From positions 1-17,506 of the forward strand of contig JAQGKC010000489.1 of the NCBI GenBank assembly GCA_028290305.1: a stretch of 17,506 bases of DNA. Direction: 5' to 3'. Below the pieces are notes generated by a model that was not told the origin of the DNA, ran no database searches, and was given only the letters and a program-made list of their open reading frames with translations. This document shows positions 1-5,849 of this stretch, piece after piece (position 1 is the first letter of the stretch; the number at the start of each line of letters is the position of its first letter). Source of the DNA: Bradyrhizobium sp. Lineage in GTDB: Bacteria > Pseudomonadota > Alphaproteobacteria > Rhizobiales > Xanthobacteraceae. The translations under genes and the position numbers were made by a program.

Positions 1-56
1 TCTCTCGACACTTGTCTCTCGATACTTGTCTCTCGATACTTGTCTCTTGACACCTG
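1..56. repeat. Four tandem copies of a 14-bp repeat
   Basis: Four consecutive 14-bp units lie end to end. Copies 2 and 3 are identical (TCTCTCGATACTTG); copies 1 and 4 differ at one and a few positions. The array starts at the window edge, so more copies may lie to the left. It is downstream of the 3' end of the SagB-like gene, in non-coding sequence. No function can be assigned; it looks like a minisatellite-type slippage repeat. Confidence 0.9.
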
Positions 57-162
57 TCTTAGGCGGTATGGGCCAGCGTCACGGCTAGCCGCTGGCTCGG
101 CGCCAAGCTTGCGAAAGAATCATTAGCCCTGCCGCGAAGCGGGCAACTAACGGTATGTCAAA

Positions 163-1641
163 CTAACCGGACATATCCGTGGCACTGGAGCGGCCCAGCG
201 CAAATTGGCCGACGGGGCCTTCGACGTGGATTTCCATCCCCGTCATCTTCGCGAACAGATCGATGTTGCTGGTTCCGACCGCGCATCCGGCGAGGCCGAT
301 GTCGGTCGCCGTCAGATACAGCGTCTGCAGCAACACGCCGACATCCCGCAGGATCAGCGAATAGGCGATCGCGCTGTACTTCCAGGCGATCCGGTTGAAA
401 CGCGCGGCGATGGTGATCAGGATCTGCGGCGGACCAGGCGCGTCCATCGCATAAGCGGCCGCGCCGATCACGGCGTCCAGTTCCTGCGCGCGGGCGGCGA
501 TCGGGACCAGCACGTGGCGGTCGGCGTCGTAGTGATAGAAGCCCTGTTCGAGGCCTTCGCAATGCGTGACCGCCAGATAGAGCTCAAGCTCGTAGGCGCT
601 GCCAGCAGCGGGATAGGGCCGCGCCGTGTAGTCGATGTCGGGGCCGAAGCTGCCGTCGCCAAAGTCGAGCGGGCTGGTCCATTTCGACAGCACGCGCGCG
701 GCGCCATCCAGAAACATGGCAAGCTCGGCCAGTGTGATCGGCTTCTCGTCATCGAAATCGCGCGCCGACCGGCGCTCGCGCAAAAGTGCCGCGAACGGCG
801 ATATCGATTCCGAAGGCGGCGCCGTGAATGCTCGCAAATCGATTGCCTTGCCTGGCCAGGGCGGCCTTACGGCCGGTGGCGGGGCGATGGCGTCGGCGTA
901 AGGGTAGCGTCCACCGAACGGATTGGCCTGCCGGCCTTCCGTGCTGTGAACGTGAAACAGGAGATCGTGAAAATCCCACACCACGAGGTGTTCGTCGCCC
1001 TCGCTGTGACGCAGACCCTGGTCGCGGGCGTCTGCGAGCTTGAACACGATCCGGCAATCCACAAGCAATGCAAGCAACTCGTCGGCCGGAAAAATCTCCT
1101 GCCGCCTCAGCTTGCTGACTTTCTGTGGGGATGACAGTGCGGCGAGGGCGGCCATGATCTTGGGATCGCAAACCCTGAACAGCGCGCTGGCGCGCGGCGA
1201 TTCCAATACCATGTCGCCCCCGCGCCGTCGCAGATAGGCAAATCGCGACAATGCGACGGTGTCGGTCGCAGCAAGCTTCGGCGTCTGCGGCCAGTAGTCG
1301 GCCGTCTGCGGTTCGATGACGACGATAGCCTCATCGGTGCGCGCGCGGGCGAGACGGTATTCGAGCAGACCGTGGCGGGCCAGGCGGCGCACCAGCTGAT
1401 CGATCTCGCGATCGACCGGGTTGCCGTCGGGCGAAAATGAGCCGAGGGGCAGGCCGGTGCGAAGCTCGCGTGCGCGCTTGATCGCACCGGCGCCGAAGAT
1501 GCCCAATTCGACCGCGTAGCCCTCGAAGCCCGCGGCGAGACTGCCATCGGCCTTCGCCTGGAGCGTGAAGCGCTCGTTCAGCCGGGCGGACAGGACGGGC
1601 GGTGCGATCTTTCGCCGTGTCTTTGGTCGTGAAGCGCGCAC
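163..1641 (-). CDS. SagB-type FMN-dependent dehydrogenase of a TOMM cluster
   Basis: This 492-residue protein is predicted to oxidise azolines installed on the precursor peptide to aromatic thiazoles or oxazoles, using FMN. The C-terminal half (about 280-492) is a nitroreductase-fold SagB/ThcOx domain. It shows the FMN-binding RERRSARDF stretch at 288-296, the AAGSAYELELYL segment near 345-356 and the Lys-Tyr pair at 421-422 (AWKYSAIAYS), the position where TOMM dehydrogenases carry a catalytic Lys/Tyr. The N-terminal half (about 1-270) matches the extra domain of long SagB-family proteins. The start is GTG at 1641, 18 bases after the upstream YcaO gene stop, with GGAGAG and AAAGG purine runs before it; no other Met occurs nearby. 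Spacing and strand argue for one operon with the cyclodehydratase. Family assignment is firm; the substrate is inferred from context. Confidence 0.9.
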   Translation of the reverse strand: MRASRPKTRRKIAPPVLSARLNERFTLQAKADGSLAAGFEGYAVELGIFGAGAIKRARELRTGLPLGSFSPDGNPVDREIDQLVRRLARHGLLEYRLARARTDEAIVVIEPQTADYWPQTPKLAATDTVALSRFAYLRRRGGDMVLESPRASALFRVCDPKIMAALAALSSPQKVSKLRRQEIFPADELLALLVDCRIVFKLADARDQGLRHSEGDEHLVVWDFHDLLFHVHSTEGRQANPFGGRYPYADAIAPPPAVRPPWPGKAIDLRAFTAPPSESISPFAALLRERRSARDFDDEKPITLAELAMFLDGAARVLSKWTSPLDFGDGSFGPDIDYTARPYPAAGSAYELELYLAVTHCEGLEQGFYHYDADRHVLVPIAARAQELDAVIGAAAYAMDAPGPPQILITIAARFNRIAWKYSAIAYSLILRDVGVLLQTLYLTATDIGLAGCAVGTSNIDLFAKMTGMEIHVEGPVGQFALGRSSATDMSG

Positions 1642-1659
1642 GCCTTTCTGTCTCTCCGC

Positions 1660-4023
1660 TCAGGTGTGGGGAAGGAACGGCGTCAACTCTGCTTCCGGCA
1701 ACGGTTGCTCCAACAGTCCGAGCTTCACCGGCACATCGTATAGCCGGCCCGGCCCGAAGCGCTTGTAGAAATGGCGCATGCCCGGAACGAGCACGCGGAC
1801 GACGGGGACTTCGACGTCGGGCCGCGTCTGGTCGAGGACGAGGAAATCCATGCCGGCGCGGCTTGCGATCTCCACGCAGGCCTTGACCTGATCGCGGGTG
1901 TTGTCGTGTACGGTGAGGCCGGGTGCCGGGGGAATGATCGGGTTCGCGCTCGGAATCAGGAACGGATATTTCTCGAGCTTGAGCGGCGTCTCACCATCGA
2001 GGCTCGGCTTCTCGCCGCTCGCCCCGCCCATCATGCCGATCGACAGGAACTGGCTGAGCTCGGTCAGCGCGCGCAACAGCGCGATGCGCCGGTCGAAATG
2101 CGAACCCGAGCCGAACTCAATATTTTCGTGGCCGTTCTGCACCCAGTGCATGATCGCCACATAGGTGGGAATCCCGATATCGTTGGTGATGTCGAGCACC
2201 CAGATCTTCCGGCCGGCCTCGGCGAATTGGGTCCGCATGTCGCGCACATAGGTGTCGTCGAACTCGCTGAGGTCGAGCTCGGCGCGTTGCGAGCGGTTGT
2301 ACCACCAGATCGCATAGGCGTCGCGCTCCACCAGTTCCAGGAATCCCTGGACGATGGCTTCCTCGCGCGTGTTGCCCGCCGCGCAGCCGTTGGAGTCGGT
2401 GTGGAAGCCGCGATAGAAGAAATACAGCAGGCCGGTCGGAAAATGTTTGAAGCGCTGGTCGCGCAGCGACCAGGCCGGCGACCATTCGATCTTGTCCGAA
2501 GGATCAAGCGGGTCAGGGACCGGGTGCGAACCGTCCGGCTGCGGGATGTGCCGCGTGTCGAATTGCGCCTGGCTGAAATGCTGGACGTCGTTCGGAAGCA
2601 CGGCCTCGCCCGGCGCAAAATCAGTGAACCTCCGGGTCATCCGGATTTCGTCGCCCTGGAAGATTCCCGAATAGCGCTCGATCGCTTCCATCAGCGCGCT
2701 GGCTTCACTCTGTTCGGCGGTCGAGCCCTTGCCGAAGCTGCCGCCGCTCAAGCCCGAGCGGAGCTGGTCGACGCTGTGGGCCGGCCCGGAGAAATTGTGC
2801 TGGGCGAAAAAATTGGTGTTCATCGGCAGGTCCGCCTCGATCCGTTCGAGCCGCGTGACCACGCCTGTGAGCGGGCTCACATGCTTGCGGAAGCGTCCGA
2901 CCGTCGTCCGCGACGAGACGGTGCGGTAGCCGCCGCTGGTCATGATCAGCTTGTTGCCTTCGGCCAACTCGATCGGCTGCGGCGCTCTGCGCGGATTCTG
3001 CAATTTCTTGTTGCCGCAGGTCGGGCATTGCGGCCGATGGGCGACGTAATGCTTGGCGATGGTCGCGCCCATCAGGTCGAAGCTTGCAATATGATTGCTC
3101 AGATCCGTGCGAAAGCCGGACGCGATTGCCTTGGCGATCTCAACGGCGGCAAATTGCATCGCACCTTGCCCGACCGGGTTGCGGACGAGGGGCGAAACAG
3201 CGACGGGCTGCGCCGCGCCGCGGTCGAGAAAGCCTTTGATCTCCCGATTTCTGATCATGCGGTCGAACAGGCAGGTCCAGCAGGCGCTTTCGCCGGGCTT
3301 GAACACCGGACCGACCAGCGGGAAAACGCCCGAAGGCTGCACAAGCAACCAGGGTGTCTTGTCCGAGACACGCTGCTGGTTCAATTCTGCCAGACGCCGC
3401 TCGAGATAGTCGTTTACCAGCGTGATGGTGAGATCCGGCGAACGCTGCACCACGCGAACGCCGAGTTCGCCCAAGGCGGCGGCGAGCTCCTTGGCGCCCG
3501 CGACGTCGAACGCCTCGATGCGCACCTTGCAATTGACGAGATTTTCCTCCGCGACATCAGGTGGCAGCCCGAGGCTTGCCCAATAGCCCGCGACCGGGGC
3601 GGCGAAGCTATGAGAAGCGCCCGTCGTCACGTAGCGCCGTTCGATCAGTCGCTTCAGCGCCTCTTCGATCTTGTCGGACGGAAATTGCTTCTGCATGTCG
3701 CGGAAAAGATCGTTCGCGGTTTTGCCGCCTTTGGCGATCGCCGCCGCGAGCGCACAATAGAGTTCACCGTGCAGGAAGAACTTCCTGTCCTCCGAATAGA
3801 GGCACACGACATCGGGCGGCATCACATAGGCAGTGAAATTCGGGGCGAATTGCAGGGCGTCCTTGCCGGCTTGGCGCTTGGCGCCGGTTTTGGTCGCAGT
3901 CTTCGCCGCAGTGTTGGTCCGGGGCTGGGTACCTGTTTTTGCAGCGGTCTTGCTGCTGGTCTTGTCGCCGGTCTTGCGCCGGGCACTGGTCTTGCGATGA
4001 ACCTTCATCGTCTTCGCACGCAC
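1660..4023 (-). CDS. Fused TOMM cyclodehydratase: leader-binding/E1-like domain plus YcaO domain
   Basis: This 787-residue enzyme is expected to bind the precursor leader and cyclise core Cys (Ser/Thr) residues to azolines with ATP. Residues 1-54 are a Lys/Thr/Ala-rich low-complexity tail. About 55-140 looks like a PqqD-like winged-helix leader-recognition domain. About 145-345 is the E1-like (SagC/McbB-type) part with two CxxC pairs, CWTC 248-251 and CPTC 333-336, likely binding zinc. About 360-787 is YcaO, with the nucleotide-binding SFGKGSTAEQSEASALMEAIER stretch (429-450) and the NGCAAGNTREEAIVQGFLELVERDA region (545-569). The C-terminus is proline-containing (QPLPEAELTPFLP) but lacks a clean PxPxP end. 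The start is GTG at 4023 preceded by AGGTGA; ATG at 4008 is an alternative but has a poorly placed ribosome site. It lies between precursor and dehydrogenase genes on the same strand. Confidence 0.93.
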   Translation of the reverse strand: MRAKTMKVHRKTSARRKTGDKTSSKTAAKTGTQPRTNTAAKTATKTGAKRQAGKDALQFAPNFTAYVMPPDVVCLYSEDRKFFLHGELYCALAAAIAKGGKTANDLFRDMQKQFPSDKIEEALKRLIERRYVTTGASHSFAAPVAGYWASLGLPPDVAEENLVNCKVRIEAFDVAGAKELAAALGELGVRVVQRSPDLTITLVNDYLERRLAELNQQRVSDKTPWLLVQPSGVFPLVGPVFKPGESACWTCLFDRMIRNREIKGFLDRGAAQPVAVSPLVRNPVGQGAMQFAAVEIAKAIASGFRTDLSNHIASFDLMGATIAKHYVAHRPQCPTCGNKKLQNPRRAPQPIELAEGNKLIMTSGGYRTVSSRTTVGRFRKHVSPLTGVVTRLERIEADLPMNTNFFAQHNFSGPAHSVDQLRSGLSGGSFGKGSTAEQSEASALMEAIERYSGIFQGDEIRMTRRFTDFAPGEAVLPNDVQHFSQAQFDTRHIPQPDGSHPVPDPLDPSDKIEWSPAWSLRDQRFKHFPTGLLYFFYRGFHTDSNGCAAGNTREEAIVQGFLELVERDAYAIWWYNRSQRAELDLSEFDDTYVRDMRTQFAEAGRKIWVLDITNDIGIPTYVAIMHWVQNGHENIEFGSGSHFDRRIALLRALTELSQFLSIGMMGGASGEKPSLDGETPLKLEKYPFLIPSANPIIPPAPGLTVHDNTRDQVKACVEIASRAGMDFLVLDQTRPDVEVPVVRVLVPGMRHFYKRFGPGRLYDVPVKLGLLEQPLPEAELTPFLPHT

Positions 4024-4125
4024 GTTTCACCTACCATTTTGCGGATTGGCGGCGCGTGGCTGATTGTCCGGCCGCTGGAATGACACTTGTCCGCGCGCTA
4101 GCATTTTTCAATGAATCTGGAAACC

Positions 4126-4206
4126 CTACGCATTGGCGGGGATGGGCAACGAGGCGCCACAAAGAGGACACGAATTGGCCGGGTCGAACTGATCGAACCC
4201 GGCCAT
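4126..4206 (-). CDS. Possible 26-residue ORF with a CPLCG motif downstream of the precursor
   Basis: An ATG at 4206 opens 26 codons ending at TAG 4126-4128. The peptide ends NSCPLCGASLPIPANA and so carries a zinc-ribbon-like CPLCG knuckle. It lies in the same reading frame as the precursor, and the frame is open for all 40 codons after the precursor's TAA. Only a weak GAGA precedes the ATG. Part of it overlaps an RNA-hairpin inverted repeat, which constrains its sequence. It may be a small peptide, a remnant of a longer precursor or chance. I do not recognise a family. Confidence 0.2.
   Translation of the reverse strand: MAGFDQFDPANSCPLCGASLPIPANA
4177..4204 (-). terminator. Stem-loop between precursor and cyclodehydratase genes
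   Basis: GGCCGGGT and ACCCGGCC form a perfect 8-bp stem. Within it CGA/TCG can pair after a one-base bulge, leaving a five-base loop. In the minus-strand transcript it follows the precursor stop by about 45 bases. No U-run follows, so it is better read as an attenuator or mRNA-stabilising structure that gives more precursor than enzyme mRNA than as a full intrinsic terminator. The structure is seen; the role is inferred. Confidence 0.45.
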
Positions 4207-4248
4207 AACGTCTCGCGTTTTTCGGTTTGGTTGGGGATGCGCCGTGAA

Positions 4249-4659
4249 TTAGCAGAAGCGGCAGATACCCCAGGATGCGCAGCAGGCCCCGCCGCCGCAG
4301 CCGCCACAACCGCAACCCCGGCCGCAACCACAGCCGCGACCACCGCAGCCGCGACCACCGCAGCCGCGACCACCGCAGCCATGCCCACAGCCACAGCCAC
4401 GCGCAACCTGCACGAAGTTGCCCGTGCTTTCCTTGTCGAAAAGGTGGAACGTCGCCAAGCTGACGTCGGCGATTTCTTCTTCGCCGAGCGTGAACGCCTG
4501 CGACGGCGTAACGTTCAATTTCTGCGGAGTGTCAACGGCTGGTACAGCCGTTGCTGAAGCGCTCCCCGCCAGCGAAAAGGTCAATCCAGCGGCACCTAAG
4601 GCCGGCACTGCGGCTCTCGCCACACTCTTTCGCTTCGAAGCCTGCTTCGTCCGTGACAT
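4249..4659 (-). CDS. TOMM precursor peptide with Gly/Cys-rich core
   Basis: This 136-residue peptide is the likely substrate of the adjacent YcaO and SagB-like enzymes. Residues 1-12 are basic, 14-38 are hydrophobic and Ala/Gly/Ser-rich like a signal peptide ending ASATA, and 45-87 form an acidic amphipathic leader (LGEEEIADVSLATFHLFDKE). From residue 88 the core is almost only Gly, Cys and Arg, with 14 cysteines at 89, 91, 95, 100, 105, 110, 112, 116, 118, 121, 126, 127, 133 and 136. Three exact CGGRG units sit inside it, and the tail is ASWGICRFC. The start ATG at 4659 has an excellent GGAGGAG site six bases upstream. The core resembles microcin B17 and heterocycloanthracin-type substrates in composition. 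The identity as precursor is inferred from core composition and gene order; the mature product, export and activity are unknown. Confidence 0.88.
   Translation of the reverse strand: MSRTKQASKRKSVARAAVPALGAAGLTFSLAGSASATAVPAVDTPQKLNVTPSQAFTLGEEEIADVSLATFHLFDKESTGNFVQVARGCGCGHGCGGRGCGGRGCGGRGCGCGRGCGCGGCGGGACCASWGICRFC
4334..4378 (-). repeat. Three perfect 15-bp tandem repeats in the precursor core
   Basis: The plus-strand unit CCGCGACCACCGCAG occurs three times without a mismatch, and flanking sequence carries further degenerate copies. On the coding strand each unit encodes one CGGRG pentapeptide. Exact identity at the DNA level suggests recent slippage expansion, which would change the number of modifiable cysteines between strains. 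Confidence 0.9.
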
Positions 4660-4707
4660 TGTCGCTCCTCCATACCAATGGAAATAGTTTCGATTCCAGC
4701 CGCTGCG

Positions 4708-4736
4708 ATCCTACGTCGCACGAGCCGATCACGCAA
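4708..4736 (-). promoter_or_regulatory. Candidate sigma-70-type promoter for the TOMM precursor
   Basis: Read on the minus strand, TTGCGT (4731-4736) and TAGGAT (4708-4713) are separated by exactly 17 bases. This would place the transcription start near 4701 and give a leader of about 40 bases before the GGAGGAG site. Matches to consensus are partial (three and four of six), so this is a candidate only. Confidence 0.35.
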
Positions 4737-4778
4737 GGCTGAGCACAGTCACTAACGCGTTGTTTCGCATTCAGTTTC

Positions 4779-4796
4779 CATTCATCTTGATGAATG
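4779..4796. promoter_or_regulatory. 18-bp palindrome in the divergent promoter region
   Basis: CATTCATC-TT-GATGAATG is a perfect inverted repeat with 8-base arms. It lies between the leftward precursor gene and the rightward VOC gene, roughly 45 bases upstream of the candidate precursor -35 box and just upstream of a TATAAT box facing right. Its placement fits a transcription-factor operator shared by both genes. The factor is not identifiable from the sequence. Confidence 0.5.
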
Positions 4797-4823
4797 ACAT
4801 TAGTGCGAGTTGGAGGTGATTTG

Positions 4824-4829
4824 TATAAT
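4824..4829 (+). promoter_or_regulatory. Candidate -10 box (TATAAT) for the VOC gene
   Basis: A perfect TATAAT lies about 80 bases upstream of the VOC-protein start. The best -35 at workable spacing is TTAGTG (4800-4805, 18-base spacer), which is weak. The 18-bp palindrome ends just before it, so a bound regulator could contact this promoter. Confidence 0.35.
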
Positions 4830-4910
4830 CAGGAAACGCGCAGTGGAAGAGGTTTGTGACGGTCTTTGCGGGTGCAGTGCAAATGCGGCGATGCGGCATG
4901 AGGGACGGAA

Positions 4911-5840
4911 GTGAACGGCATGATTGATTGTGAAGGCCGCTTCGCCTGGTACGAACTTCTGACCACGGACCTGGCCGCGGCGAAGGCGTTTTATCGTGAC
5001 GTTGTCGGCTGGGAGGCACGCGATGCGTCCACTCCGCAGATGGCCTACAGCCTGTTGACGTCGTCCGACGCTCCGGTGGCGGGATTGATGGAGCTGCCGG
5101 AGGAAGGCCGACGAATGGGAGCGACGCCGCGTTGGGTTGGCTACGTCGCCGTCGATGACGTCGATGCGACGGCCGATCGTCTCAAGCGGCTCGGCGGCAC
5201 GGTGTTCGTGCCACCGACCGACAGCAACATCGGCCGCGTATCGATTGTCGCGGATGCGCAAACGGCGACCCTGGCACTGGTCGGCGGATTGAAGCCCGAG
5301 CGACGACCGGCCGAATTGCATGAGCCGGGTCAGGTGGGCTGGCACGAGTTGCTGGCGGCCGATGGTGCGAAGGCTTTCGCCTTTTACAGCGAGTTGTTCG
5401 GCTGGCAGAAAGTGCTGGCGGAAACTGAAACTGTCCCGATGGACTCCTATCAGACGTTCGCTGCCGGCGACGTCAAGATGGGCGGCATGTTCACCAAGCT
5501 TGCGAGGGTGCCGGTCCCGTTCTGGCTGTACTACTTCAACGTCGCCGACGTCGGGCTATCGGCTGCGCGTGTGCGAGCCGGTGGCGGCAAAGTCGCCCAA
5601 GGTCCGACGGAGTTGACTGACGGCAACTGGATCGTCCGATGCGTCGATCCTCAGGGCGCGATGTTCGCGCTGCAGGGCAAGTCGAGCCATCGCAGCGGCG
5701 AGCAGCCGGCGGTTCAAGTCAGCTGGTCCGCCGAATGGGGCGGATTTGCCTCGCGGGGCAGGGTGATCGCCCCGTCCGAATCCAGCCAAAAATCCAACCC
5801 GAAATCCAACCCGAAATCCAAGCCTGGCTCGAAGCGCTGA
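4911..5840 (+). CDS. Double VOC (glyoxalase/bleomycin-resistance fold) protein
   Basis: This 309-residue protein has two tandem VOC domains. One begins FAWYELLTTDLAAAKAFYRD (about 11-30) and runs to about 125. The second begins WHELLAADGAKAFAFYSELFGW (about 144-165) and runs to about 255. Each has the typical beta-alpha-beta start with E and FYxxxxGW. VOC proteins include metal-dependent lyases and dioxygenases and drug-binding resistance proteins; the substrate here cannot be assigned. The C-terminus is a low-complexity Ser/Lys/Pro/Asn tail made by 12-bp DNA repeats. GTG at 4911 has GAGGGA upstream; ATG at 4920 (306 residues) is an alternative with GGAAG upstream. It is divergent from the TOMM precursor and convergent with opgC. 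Confidence 0.88.
   Translation: MNGMIDCEGRFAWYELLTTDLAAAKAFYRDVVGWEARDASTPQMAYSLLTSSDAPVAGLMELPEEGRRMGATPRWVGYVAVDDVDATADRLKRLGGTVFVPPTDSNIGRVSIVADAQTATLALVGGLKPERRPAELHEPGQVGWHELLAADGAKAFAFYSELFGWQKVLAETETVPMDSYQTFAAGDVKMGGMFTKLARVPVPFWLYYFNVADVGLSAARVRAGGGKVAQGPTELTDGNWIVRCVDPQGAMFALQGKSSHRSGEQPAVQVSWSAEWGGFASRGRVIAPSESSQKSNPKSNPKSKPGSKR
5789..5824 (+). repeat. 12-bp tandem repeats encoding the VOC protein tail
   Basis: About three copies of AAATCCAACCCG run in tandem at the 3' end of the gene and encode KSNP-type units. The phase of 12 bp keeps the reading frame open, so copy number can vary without frameshift. Confidence 0.8.
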
Positions 5841-5849
5841 CGGCGAGGA

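Noticed and set aside
72..150. Possible hairpins after the SagB-like gene (GCCAGCG/CGCTGGC and a TGCC(C)GC stem)
   Set aside because: Short or bulged stems without T-runs; not convincing as a terminator.
205..1134. A 309-codon plus-strand frame antisense to the SagB-like gene
   Set aside because: Shadow of a clear nitroreductase-fold gene; the composition is typical of antisense GC-rich frames.
1771..4083. A 770-codon open frame on the plus strand antisense to the YcaO gene
   Set aside because: It mirrors the high-GC coding strand of the cyclodehydratase, has Arg/Ala/Asp-rich unstructured content and no family motif; the minus-strand gene has clear domains.
4111..4557. A plus-strand frame with long Ala/Thr repeats opposite the precursor
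   Set aside because: The repeats are only the complement of the CGGRG codons; the minus-strand reading has a strong ribosome site and makes biochemical sense.
4249..4659. Alternative reading of the precursor as a structural sulfur-globule or glycine-rich wall protein
   Set aside because: Its direct position upstream of YcaO and SagB-type enzymes on the same strand makes a modified peptide far more likely.
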